34,102 nt of DNA from UBA2773 sp964643985 (GTDB lineage Bacteria; Patescibacteriota; Minisyncoccia; Moranbacterales; DUUL01): NCBI GenBank assembly GCA_964643985.1, contig CAZXUS010000011.1:1-34102 (forward strand), in the 5' to 3' direction. Below, one piece after another: positions 1 through 7,130 of the stretch (positions within the stretch are counted from its first letter, which is position 1; each line of letters starts with the position of its first letter). The notes under the pieces are model-generated. The model did no database searches, was not told where the DNA came from, and saw only the letters and a program-made list of their open reading frames with translations. Both the position numbers and the translations under genes were made by a program.

Positions 1-40
1 ATTTTGAATTGAAAGAAGATTATATAAAAGGTTGACTTAG

Positions 41-130
41 TATATGAGGGGGAGACATAAAAATCCTTCAGTTCCTCTGCCTTGGCGAGAAGGGCTTTTT
101 AAAAAGAGGAGGAGCGGTAAAATTAAAATT
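41..130. repeat. Dispersed repeat, family B copy 1
   Basis: GC-richer patch reading roughly 'CCTCTGCCTTGGCGAGAAGG..CTTTTTAAAAAGAGGAGG'. The same consensus returns near 2271-2340 and 4797-4860 (CCGCCTCGGCAAGCGACGCG, then CTTTAAAAAG, then a G-rich end). It is non-coding; its ends pair weakly (CCTC with GAGG). Bases 1-40 hold nothing recognisable. Confidence 0.5.
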
Positions 131-146
131 TACCCTTTGTTTTTTC

Positions 147-181
147 GAGGTTCGACCGCCGTTCCACTGCGGTCGAACCTC
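147..181. repeat. 13-bp perfect inverted repeat with 9-nt spacer
   Basis: Arms GAGGTTCGACCGC (147-159) and its exact complement (169-181) flank a 9-nt spacer. It may be the terminator hairpin of a gene left of the window, although the T tract behind it is poor. The 9-nt spacing resembles the CIRCE operator of heat-shock genes, but the bases do not match CIRCE. Related hairpins with the core GGTT(C/T)GACC lie at 2522-2563 and 2844-2883, so a dispersed element is more likely than an operator. Confidence 0.6.
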
Positions 182-219
182 TGTTATTTCTAACAAATAA
201 TTGAAAATTGATTTTTAAG

Positions 220-248
220 TTGACTAGGAAAAAAGATTTATTTAATAT
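220..248 (+). promoter_or_regulatory. groEL promoter (sigma-70 type)
   Basis: -35 TTGACT (220-225), 17-nt spacer, -10 TAATAT (243-248). This predicts a leader of about 50 nt before groEL. No CIRCE sequence is visible between promoter and start. Confidence 0.75.
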
Positions 249-303
249 AAACTAATGAAAGGATTGTTTTACTTATTGAAAATTAATAAATAACTGAAAT
301 AAA

Positions 304-2037
304 ATGGCAAAGGAAATTAAATTCAAAGAAGATGCTCGAAAAAGAATTATGGGTGGGATTGATAAAGTGGCGGATACGGTTAAGGTGACCTTGGGGCCAA
401 AAGGGCGAAATGTGATTTTGGAAAAAAGTTTTGGAGCGCCAGTGATTACTAATGACGGAGTGAGTATCGCTAAGGAAATTGAGTTGGAAGATAAATACGA
501 AAACATTGGAGCAGAAATGGCCAAAGAGGTGGCTAGTAAAACTAATGAAATGGCTGGAGACGGAACGACTACGGCGACGATTTTGGTTCAAGCGGTGGCG
601 CAAAAAGGAGCTCGAATGGTTTCGAAGGGAGTTAACGTGATTGATCTGAAAAACTTTTTGTTAAAACATACTAATCAGATTATAAAAAATATTCAAAGTG
701 AAGATACTTCCTATCAAATTGTGGGGAATTCTATTGAGCAGGTGGCGACTATTTCGGCGCAAGATGCTGAAATTGGAAAAATGATTGCGCAAGTTATTAA
801 GGAGATTGGGAAAGATGGTGTGATCAGTGTTGAAGATTCGCAGACTTTTGAATTGGAAAAAGAAATTGTGAAAGGAATGAATTTTGATAGAGGGTATATT
901 TCACCTTATATGGTGACTAATTCAGAAAAAATGGAAGCTGAATTGAAGAATCCTTACATTTTGATTACCGATAAAAAAATCTCAACTGGAGCGGATATTT
1001 TGCCAATTTTAGAAAAAATATCTGGAAGTGGACATAAAGAATTTATGATTATTGCCGATGACGTCGATGGAGAAGCTTTGACGACTTTGGTGGTGAATAA
1101 ATTGCGAGGGGCTTTGAATGTTTTGGCGGTGAAGGCGCCTGGCTTCGGGGATAATCAAAAAGCGATGTTGGAGGATTTGGCGATTTTGACCGGAGGAAAA
1201 GTTATTACCGAAGAGACTGGAATGAAATTGGAAGAAGTCGAACTGGATGATTTAGGGAAAGCTACTAAAATAATTGCTAGTAAAGACAATACAACTTTAG
1301 TGGGAGGACAGGGCAAGAAAAGTGATTTGGATAAGCGAGTGAAGTTTATTCAAAATACAATCGAAAAAGCCGATGATTATGATAAGAAAAATTTGAAAGA
1401 GCGAATGGCCAAATTGGTGGGTGGAGTAGCAGTGATTAAGGTGGGAGCGGCAACAGAGGTGGAGCAAAAAGAAAAACAACATCGAGTGGAAGATGCGGTA
1501 GAAGCGACGAAAGCAGCTATCGAAGCGGGAATCGTGCCAGGGGGTGGAATTTCTTTGTTGAATGAAGCTACTAAATTGCGAGATTATAAGGAACAAGCAG
1601 GGGAAAAATTGAGCGTTGAGGAGAATTCAGCTTTGAACGTTTTGATTGAAGCTTTGAGTGAGCCAATTCGACAAATTGCGCGAAATGCTGGAATTTCTGA
1701 GGATTTGGTAATTAACAATGTCTTGGGAAGTCAAAATGCTTATGAAAAAAAAGTTTTGAAGAGTGGGAAATTGGTGGTTAGCAAATTGCGAAGTCGAAAA
1801 CAAATTAATTTTAATATGGGTTATGATGCGGCTTTGGACATTTATGTTGATATGATTGACGCTGGAATTATTGATCCAGTTAAGGTTGTGACATCAGCTT
1901 TGCGAAATAGTGTTTCAACGGCGGCGATGCTTTTGACTACGGAGGCAGCAGTGATAGAAATTCCTAAAGAAAAAGAGGAGCCAATGGGTGGAGCAGGAAT
2001 GCCAGGAATGGGTGGAATGCCAGGGATGGGGATGTAG
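304..2037 (+). CDS. groEL: Chaperonin GroEL (Hsp60)
   Basis: Subunit of the cytosolic double-ring ATP-dependent folding chamber. The whole family architecture is present: N-terminal equatorial domain with LGPKGRNV (30-37) and the ATP loop AGDGTTT (84-90, catalytic-type Asp86), intermediate and apical domains, the second catalytic Asp (RVEDA, Asp397), VPGGG just after it, and a Gly/Met-rich tail ending GMGGMPGMGM. At 577 aa it is about 30 longer than usual; much of the excess is a basic stretch at about 471-505 (around KKVLKSGKLVVSKLRSRKQ) where most GroELs have a short loop. No groES precedes it within the 300 nt available, so it seems monocistronic with its own promoter and terminator. There is no SD before the ATG, as for most conserved genes here. 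Confidence 0.97.
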   Translation: MAKEIKFKEDARKRIMGGIDKVADTVKVTLGPKGRNVILEKSFGAPVITNDGVSIAKEIELEDKYENIGAEMAKEVASKTNEMAGDGTTTATILVQAVAQKGARMVSKGVNVIDLKNFLLKHTNQIIKNIQSEDTSYQIVGNSIEQVATISAQDAEIGKMIAQVIKEIGKDGVISVEDSQTFELEKEIVKGMNFDRGYISPYMVTNSEKMEAELKNPYILITDKKISTGADILPILEKISGSGHKEFMIIADDVDGEALTTLVVNKLRGALNVLAVKAPGFGDNQKAMLEDLAILTGGKVITEETGMKLEEVELDDLGKATKIIASKDNTTLVGGQGKKSDLDKRVKFIQNTIEKADDYDKKNLKERMAKLVGGVAVIKVGAATEVEQKEKQHRVEDAVEATKAAIEAGIVPGGGISLLNEATKLRDYKEQAGEKLSVEENSALNVLIEALSEPIRQIARNAGISEDLVINNVLGSQNAYEKKVLKSGKLVVSKLRSRKQINFNMGYDAALDIYVDMIDAGIIDPVKVVTSALRNSVSTAAMLLTTEAAVIEIPKEKEEPMGGAGMPGMGGMPGMGM

Positions 2038-2126
2038 TTGATAAATTTTGGAATTTTTATCTTGGCGAAGCTTTGGTGAGATGGGTAAATTATTTCAAAG
2101 GTCAAATTAAATTTAAATGATTAAAT

Positions 2127-2158
2127 AATCCGTTTACTTGGGTAGGCGGATTTTTTAA
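2127..2158 (+). terminator. groEL terminator
   Basis: AATCCG / CGGATT stem (2127-2132 with 2147-2152) followed by a T run, 90 nt after the groEL stop. Confidence 0.75.
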
Positions 2159-2229
2159 TTTTTGCCGGAGTTTATTTTGGAGTAGTCAGGGATGGGAATG
2201 ATATATTGTAAAAAGAATGATAATAGAAG

Positions 2230-2660
2230 GAACTGGATTCCCGCATTCGTGAGAATGACAAAGGAGAAAACCCCCTTAATCCCTCCGCCTCGGCAAGCGA
2301 CGCGAGACGGACCTTTAAAAAGTGGGAGGCATAAAAACCCCCTCGGTCCCCCCTTTGGGAAAGGGGGAGGTCCGGTGGCGGTAATTAAATTTGTCCAGTT
2401 AAATATAGTAAAGTTCTAATTTAAACTTCGTTTAAATTATTCAACGGGGTAAATAAGGTTGGAAAGTGAAAGGACTGGATTCTCGAATGAGTCAGGAATG
2501 ATAAAGTGGAGAGTTGAAATTTCAGCGGTTCGACCGCTATAGGCACAGAGGTCGAATTGCTGAGAATTTCTCGTGGAAATTTTTAATTTTAGTTTTGAAT
2601 TGTCTGGATTCCCGCCTACGCGGGAATGACAAAGATGAAAACGGGAATGACAACGAGATT
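2230..2660. repeat. Repeat-rich intergenic block (families A, B, C, GGTTCGACC hairpin)
   Basis: No credible gene. It holds dRS3-like family A copies (GGATTCCCGC..GCGGGAATGACA) at 2232-2262 and 2603-2650; family B at 2264-2395; family C at about 2396-2456 (GTTAAAT..ATTCAACGGGGT); and an imperfect hairpin at 2522-2535 / 2550-2563 whose two mismatches are both C-to-T and would be G.U pairs in RNA. ORFs across it are repeat translations. Confidence 0.6.
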
Positions 2661-2843
2661 AGTATCTGTTTTGTCTTTTTGTTTCGTTGGCAGGTGGGTG
2701 TAGGAAGGATAATGAAGATAGGAATGATAAGAATTGGTTGAATACTCTTGCTTTGAAGGGTGTCTTTGATTATAATAATACTTAGATTTTATTTAAAGTT
2801 TTTGAGGAGAGGTATTCTTTGATAACAATTTTTTATAGTTTCT

Positions 2844-2883
2844 CCACGGTTCAACCCTGGTAATTTCTTAGGTTGAACCGTGG
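2844..2883. repeat. 13-bp perfect hairpin, GGTTCAACC type
   Basis: CCACGGTTCAACC (2844-2856) pairs exactly with 2871-2883; the loop is 14 nt. Same hairpin class as 147-181 and 2522-2563. It could end a transcript or be a dispersed REP-like element. Confidence 0.6.
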
Positions 2884-2999
2884 GGAAATTAGTAGATAAA
2901 AAATTTATAAATGAATGAAAAGGAGGGGAAGTATGAAAAAATGGAGAAAGGTTATTTTTTTGTGGAAATTATTGGGGTGGGTTTATTTTATAGATACAC

Positions 3000-3173
3000 A
3001 TGATTCTCCTAATAGTAATTGGGGTAGTGTTCATAGGTTGCGCTATCATTGGACCTTTTTTTTCGCTTCCTTGGTGGCACAGTGTTTATGCGGGGTTTCT
3101 TTATTTAATATTTGGATTGACTATTCATTTTATCAAAAAGCGTTTTTCCAAAAGTTCTTTTTTAGAGAGTTGA
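3000..3173 (+). CDS. Putative two-helix small membrane protein
   Basis: 57 aa, not a recognised family. It reads as a membrane hairpin: hydrophobic residues 1-21 (MILLIVIGVVFIGCAIIGPF), a turn with SLPWWH, a second hydrophobic segment at about 29-45 (YAGFLYLIFGLTIHFI), then a basic tail KKRFSK. There is no good SD in front of its ATG. A different frame opens at 2933 behind a strong SD (AGGAGGGG, 2919-2926), starts MKKWRKVIFLWKLLG and runs to 3250, through the terminator. The true gene could be 2933-3250, or one gene starting at 2933 with a frameshift near 2990 into this frame. I prefer this frame for its membrane-like composition and because it stops just before a terminator. Confidence 0.45.
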   Translation: MILLIVIGVVFIGCAIIGPFFSLPWWHSVYAGFLYLIFGLTIHFIKKRFSKSSFLES

Positions 3174-3195
3174 AATTTAAAAAATATTTTATAAA

Positions 3196-3228
3196 GGCGG
3201 TGTTCGAGGAACAGTGCCTTTTTGTTTT
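3196..3228 (+). terminator. Rho-independent terminator
   Basis: GGCGGTGTTC-GAG-GAACAGTGCC (one mismatch, one G.T pair), then TTTTTGTTTT. It supports a transcribed small gene immediately upstream. Confidence 0.75.
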
Positions 3229-3257
3229 GGGTTTTTTGGGTGGAATTTAATTTTATT

Positions 3258-3614
3258 TGGTAAACTGGATTTTTGCCTGCCTTCGCTAAAGTTTAAGCGA
3301 GGTCCGCCTCGGCAAACTCTCCACGGCGAGGAGACGGGCGAGCCTGCGCGGGAATGACAAGAAAAAAATAATAGCTAGATAAACTGGATTCCCGCCTCCG
3401 CGGGAATGACAGAGTACGAAGAGAATGACAAAATGGTAGTAGCTCTCGATTTTTTGTTGGAGTTTATTTTCGAGTGATTGAGGCAAAGGAAAAAAGGTTG
3501 GATTACAGTCTTTTTCTCTTGTCGTTAGGTGGGTGTGGAAATGATAAGGAAGTTGTTTATAAAAATAACAAAAGAAGAAGGACTGGATTTTCGCCTTCGC
3601 GGGAATGACAAAGT
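3258..3614. repeat. dRS3-like family A repeats
   Basis: Several copies of the palindromic element CTGGATTCCCGC..GCGGGAATGACA: a degenerate composite at 3263-3360, a near-consensus copy at 3383-3413 and another at 3581-3612. They resemble the ATTCCC-N8-GGGAAT repeats known as dRS3 in Neisseria. No gene seen from 3229 to 3718. Confidence 0.65.
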
Positions 3615-3718
3615 GTATTGGGAGTGATGGGGTGCGGTGGAAATGATAATATTAATTAGGATTTTTGGGAAAAGCACCTTAGGTTTTGTATCTTTTATGA
3701 ATTTTTGGGAAAAATCTG

Positions 3719-3747
3719 TTGACAGAATCGATAGAGTATGCTTAAAT
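3719..3747 (+). promoter_or_regulatory. Promoter of the 3.75-4.52 kb transcript
   Basis: -35 TTGACA (3719-3724, perfect), 17-nt spacer, -10 TTAAAT (3742-3747). It opens a unit with no large ORF before the terminator at 4481. Confidence 0.6.
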
Positions 3748-3864
3748 TTAGTTTCAATAGAAAATCTTTTTAAATGATTTTCTTTGAGTGTATCCTTGAA
3801 AATTTAACTGTAGGCAATTTCTTTTGGAGATTGTTTGCGAAATCGTAAAAAGAGGAGGTGCAAT

Positions 3865-3978
3865 ATGTACAAAGATTTTTTTTCGGGTGGAAACATCCCT
3901 AAGAGTTCGAGAGAAAAAAATATTTTTGATTCCCAAATGCCCATGCCCAGGTCCAAAAGACCTATTGGCGAGGGTTAG
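3865..3978 (+). CDS. Possible 37-aa peptide
   Basis: ATG 4 nt after SD AGGAGGTG (3853-3860). The peptide begins MYKDFFSGGNIPKSSREKN and ends KRPIGEG; hydrophilic, no known family. A second SD (AAGGAGGTGG) precedes a 14-codon ORF at 4144-4188 starting MLIIMDYFMMRG. The strong SDs argue for translation, but both sit inside the structured unit and could be regulatory leader peptides. Confidence 0.35.
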   Translation: MYKDFFSGGNIPKSSREKNIFDSQMPMPRSKRPIGEG

Positions 3979-4480
3979 CAGTTTGCTTGGGTGAAGCTGA
4001 TTTGATCATCAGGTGTTCGCCCTGCGATCAACCTCTCCCAGATAGAGGGGAATGTAACGACCTAAATTTTTCCATCCCGCAGTGGGATTCCGGTTGAGTT
4101 GGGTCATTGATAGAGTTGGGTTGACTTAAAAGGAGGTGGTTTTATGCTCATTATAATGGATTATTTTATGATGAGGGGTAAAACTTGATCCTTTGATCAA
4201 GCATTAAAATTTGTTGGGTTTTGTTTAGTCTGATTTGTGAGCGGACTGGATCAGGTTTAGATTTAGAAGTTTGTTATTTTTTTATTCCAATTTGGTTTTC
4301 TGCGGAAAAATCATTTTGGGGTTGGTGAATGACGTTTCGTTTGCCTTGGGAGTTTGATAATTTCGAGTGGGTTTTAAAAGTGTTCCTGCTTGAAGTTTAC
4401 TGGACGCCGTGTCCAGAGAAAATCCAGAGTTTTCTTCTATGGAAAATTTTGGTCAAGTGAATTATGCTTGGAAAGAAGAG

Positions 4481-4519
4481 AGGGGTTTTGGACATTGATC
4501 TGAAACCCCTTTTTATTTT
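4481..4519 (+). terminator. Terminator of the 3.75-4.52 kb transcript
   Basis: AGGGGTTT (4481-4488) pairs with AAACCCCT (4503-4510), followed by TTTTATTTT. Confidence 0.8.
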
Positions 4520-4561
4520 GGGGAGATTGTTGAGGGGGGGGTGTGTTTTGGGTGAGGTTGA

Positions 4562-4580
4562 GCGCAAGCGAAGCTTGCGC
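4562..4580. repeat. 8-bp GC-rich hairpin
   Basis: GCGCAAGC-GAA-GCTTGCGC. Isolated, in a gene-free stretch; no T tract. Confidence 0.4.
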
Positions 4581-4789
4581 GGGTGATGGCGGAGGGAAGT
4601 TTTAGAAATGGGGAGGGTTGTTTGTGAGTGAGGTTGTTTAAAAATTAGGAAATTGAAAATTGAAAATTGTTTGGAAATTGGTGAATTAAAACATCGAAAA
4701 TTGTTTGGAAATTAGAGATTAGAAATTTGATGAGTTTGGATTATGATTGGAGTTTATTAGTGGGGTGCTGGGAATGAGAATGGCAGAGT

Positions 4790-5140
4790 ATTAATCTTCA
4801 GTCCCTCCGCCTCGGCAAGCGACGCGAGACGGGCCTTTAAAAAGGGGGAGAAGCGGTAATTAAGTTTGTAGGGTTAGGAAATTTGCCCCAGTTAAATAAT
4901 TCGAAATTTGTTTTAAATTAGAGTAAAGCTCTATTTAACGGGGTGAATAAAGTTTGAAAGAGACCGGATTCTTGTCGGAGTTTATCTTCGTGGAGACGGG
5001 GACGGGAATGACATAATAAAAGTGGAAATCAGTTAGAGTTTTGGTTCTAGGAGTAAGAAGTAATAAAAGAATAGATTTTTTAAAATAGGCTGGATTTCCG
5101 TCTCCGCGGGAATGACAAGCGGGACGCGGGAATGATAGAG
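4790..5140. repeat. Repeat-rich intergenic block (families B, C, A)
   Basis: Family B copy at 4797-4860, family C copy at about 4884-4945 (CCCCAGTTAAAT..ATTTAACGGGGT), family A copies at about 4967-5010 and 5089-5140. The order B-C-A resembles the block at 2264-2650, so composite repeats may have spread together. At 4655-4725 a short GAAAATTGTTTGGAAATT sequence occurs twice. No gene seen between 4520 and 5225. Confidence 0.55.
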
Positions 5141-5170
5141 CGGGGATGAGATAGGGAGAGTATGGTTTGG

Positions 5171-5199
5171 TTGTCAGGTGGTGGGAATTGAAGTATAAT
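5171..5199 (+). promoter_or_regulatory. relA/spoT promoter
   Basis: -35 TTGTCA (5171-5176), 17-nt spacer, perfect -10 TATAAT (5194-5199). The ATG at 5226 lies only about 20 nt after the expected start site and has no SD. Confidence 0.8.
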
Positions 5200-5225
5200 A
5201 AAAAGGTATAAATTAATTCTAGTTT

Positions 5226-6704
5226 ATGTTGAGTCTCGAAGAATTATTAGCGGTGAGGAACAAGCCTTATGATAAGAAGCGGGCAGCTTTTATTTCGAAG
5301 GCTTATTATTTTGCTCAAAAAGCGCATAAAGGACAAAAACGGATGACGGGGGAGCCTTATTTTGTGCATTCGATTGAAACGGCTAAGACTTTGATAAAAA
5401 TGGGGTTGGGGTCAAATAGTGTCTCGGCGGCTTTGTTGCATGATGTGCCGGAGGATACGGAGGTGACAGAGGAGGAGGTCAAAAAGGAATTTGGGAAAGA
5501 CGTGGCTTTTATTGTTGCAGGGGTGACAAAGGTTGGGCAGATTCGATTGCGAGGGGCGACGGATGAGGTTTATTTGGAGAATTTGCGAAAAATGTTTTTG
5601 GCGATGGCGGCTGATATTCGGGTAGTTTTGATAAAAATTGCGGATCGATTGGATAATATGAAGACTTTGTATGTGCATCCGCGGGAGAAGCAAATTAGTA
5701 TTGCTAATGAGACGATGGAGGTTTTTGTGCCGATTGCTAATCGTTTGGGGGTCGGAGAAATTAAAAATCAATTGGAAGATTTTGCGTTTAAATATTTAGA
5801 ACCAGAAAAATATGAGGATACGGTAAGGCGTTCGGAAGAGGCTTTGAGTGTTCGGGCTAAATATACGAAAAGGGCGATTAGCGAGTTGAATAAAGCTTTG
5901 AAGTCGGAAAAAATTGAAATTTTGAATATTGTTGGGCGGGCTAAGCATTATTATCGATTTTATCAAAAGTTGATGAAGCATAATATGCAGGTGGAGGAGG
6001 TTTATGATTTGGCGGCGATTCGGATTATTGTGCCGACTGTGGAGGATTGTTATCGGGTTTTGGGGATTGTTCACAAGCGATATAAGCCGATGATTGGTCG
6101 GATTAAGGATTATATTTCGCTTCCTAAGCCGAATGGTTATCGGTCTTTGCATACGACGATTTTTGGGCCAGAGGGGAAAATTTTAGAAGTTCAAATTAGG
6201 ACGCGGAAGATGGATTATGAGTCTGAGTATGGGATTGCGGCGCATTGGATTTATTCAGGAAAGCGGACTATTAAAGATGTGTTATTTAGAAAAAAAAGTG
6301 AAGAATTAGAAAGGCAATTAGATTGGGTTAGGCAATTGCGAGCTTGGCATGAAGAAACGGGTGGATTGTCGGACGAGTTTTGGGCTTCGTTGAAAATTGA
6401 TTTTTTAAAGAATCATATTTTTGCTTTTACACCTTCGGGCGATGTTATTGATTTGCCTGAAGGGGCGACTCCGGTTGATTTTGCTTATGCTATTCATAGC
6501 GAAATAGGGAATACTTTGAGTGGGGCAAAAATTAATAAGAAAATTATATCACTTGATTATGTGATTAAAAATGGAGAAGTTGTGGAATTGATGACAGAGA
6601 AAAATAAAAAAGCTCCTAATAAGGATTGGTTGAAGTTTGCAAAGACTACACATGCTAAGTCGAAAATAAAGCAAGCGTTAAGGAAAAATAGGATAAATTT
6701 TTAG
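5226..6704 (+). CDS. relA: RelA/SpoT-type (p)ppGpp synthetase/hydrolase
   Basis: Makes and degrades the stringent-response alarmone (p)ppGpp. N-terminal HD hydrolase domain: His48 (YFVHSIE), His72-Asp73 with Glu76-Asp77 (LLHDVPEDT), and ADRLDNMKTL (139-148), where most homologues have H at Asp143. Synthetase domain about 235-345 with RIKDY (292-296), NGYRSLHT (303-310) and EVQIRT. RIKD fits the RxKD motif of bifunctional enzymes rather than the ExDD of RelA-only types. A TGS domain follows (397-457). At 492 aa it lacks the C-terminal helical/ACT regulatory half of long RSH proteins (about 730 aa), so ribosome sensing through that half is absent. Single gene behind its own promoter. Confidence 0.93.
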   Translation: MLSLEELLAVRNKPYDKKRAAFISKAYYFAQKAHKGQKRMTGEPYFVHSIETAKTLIKMGLGSNSVSAALLHDVPEDTEVTEEEVKKEFGKDVAFIVAGVTKVGQIRLRGATDEVYLENLRKMFLAMAADIRVVLIKIADRLDNMKTLYVHPREKQISIANETMEVFVPIANRLGVGEIKNQLEDFAFKYLEPEKYEDTVRRSEEALSVRAKYTKRAISELNKALKSEKIEILNIVGRAKHYYRFYQKLMKHNMQVEEVYDLAAIRIIVPTVEDCYRVLGIVHKRYKPMIGRIKDYISLPKPNGYRSLHTTIFGPEGKILEVQIRTRKMDYESEYGIAAHWIYSGKRTIKDVLFRKKSEELERQLDWVRQLRAWHEETGGLSDEFWASLKIDFLKNHIFAFTPSGDVIDLPEGATPVDFAYAIHSEIGNTLSGAKINKKIISLDYVIKNGEVVELMTEKNKKAPNKDWLKFAKTTHAKSKIKQALRKNRINF

Positions 6705-6736
6705 CTTAGAGATGTTTCTGGGTTGAGAAGTTTTCG

Positions 6737-6765
6737 TTGACAAAGGCTTATTTATATGTAAGAAT
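6737..6765 (+). promoter_or_regulatory. Probable tRNA promoter
   Basis: Perfect -35 TTGACA (6737-6742), 17 nt, weak -10 AAGAAT (6760-6765), about 45 nt before the first tRNA-Met. Confidence 0.45.
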
Positions 6766-6811
6766 TGAAAAGCGTTCGTAGAATAAATTATTTGAAATTG
6801 TTCTATTTTAT

Positions 6812-6885
6812 CGCGGGGTGGAGCAGTCTGGCAGCTCATCTGGCTCATAACCAGAAGGTCATCGGTTCAAATCCGATCCCCGCCA
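6812..6885 (+). tRNA. Initiator tRNA-Met (CAT)
   Basis: Cloverleaf with anticodon loop CTCATAA. C1 faces C72 (unpaired end), the initiator hallmark that avoids elongator use. 74 nt, very close to bacterial tRNA-fMet in D and T arms; no CCA is encoded. The anticodon stem is UCUGG/CCAGA, so only two of the usual three G:C pairs are kept (29-41 is U:A). Confidence 0.95.
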
Positions 6886-6897
6886 CATTTCATAATT

Positions 6898-6930
6898 GGA
6901 GTTGGCTGATTACTCAGCTCCATTTTTTTG
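6898..6930 (+). terminator. tRNA-Met terminator
   Basis: GGAG..CTGA-TTAC-TCAG-CTCC with a 4-nt bulge, then CATTTTTTTG. Confidence 0.65.
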
Positions 6931-7024
6931 TATCGTATTAATTTATTTTTTTAAGTGAATATTTTTGGATTTTTGATTGGGCGTAGTTCTGTTGTGAAAA
7001 TTTATTTAATTAGAAGTTATAGAA

Positions 7025-7099
7025 GGCGGGGTAGCTTAGCTGGTTAAAGCGCGGGACTCATAAGCCCGAGATCGGTGAGTTCAAATCTCCCTCCCGCTA
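7025..7099 (+). tRNA. tRNA with CAT anticodon (Met elongator or Ile2), atypical
   Basis: Acceptor GGCGGGG/TCCCGCT, D stem GCTT/AAGC, loop CTCATAA. Two faults: the base of the anticodon stem is A31 opposite G39, and the T stem GG(T)GAG/CTCCC needs one bulged T (7076). No CCA encoded. Whether the C34 is modified to lysidine (Ile) cannot be read from DNA. It may be functional but odd, or hit by sequencing errors. Confidence 0.8.
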
Positions 7100-7130
7100 C
7101 ATTGTTTGAAAGTAAAATCTTACTTTAAAA

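Larger units (their letters stand above)
3754..4519 (+). ncRNA. Candidate long structured RNA of unknown class
   Basis: About 765 nt between a consensus-like promoter and a strong terminator, with no long ORF. Many local hairpins: TGATC..CAGG-loop-CCTG..GATCA (around 4002-4030), CCTCTC..GAGGGG (about 4031-4050), ATCCC-GCAGT-GGGAT (about 4073-4090), CTTGATC-CTTT-GATCAAG (4184-4201), CTGGAC..GTCCAG (about 4400-4417). Two mini-ORFs sit behind near-perfect SDs: 37 codons at 3865 and 14 codons at 4144. I looked for and did not find the RNase P P4 motif, the tmRNA tRNA-like ends or the SRP core tetraloop region. It could instead be an mRNA for small peptides. Confidence 0.45.

Noticed and set aside
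147..181. CIRCE operator
   Set aside because: The 9-nt spacing matches but the sequence is not TTAGCACTC/GAGTGCTAA, and similar hairpins occur elsewhere.
273..603. Minus-strand ORFs inside groEL, and similar ones inside relA, the ATPase and the S41 gene
   Set aside because: Antisense shadows of clear genes; low-complexity His/Asn/Ser-rich translations without start signals.
2192..2741. Two 75-aa ORFs on the + strand
   Set aside because: They translate repeat families A and B; no SD, no protein-like composition.
3754..4519. RNase P RNA, tmRNA or SRP RNA
   Set aside because: Signature motifs (GAGGAAAGTCC, tRNA-like ends, GGAAGGAAGCAG) are absent from the segment.
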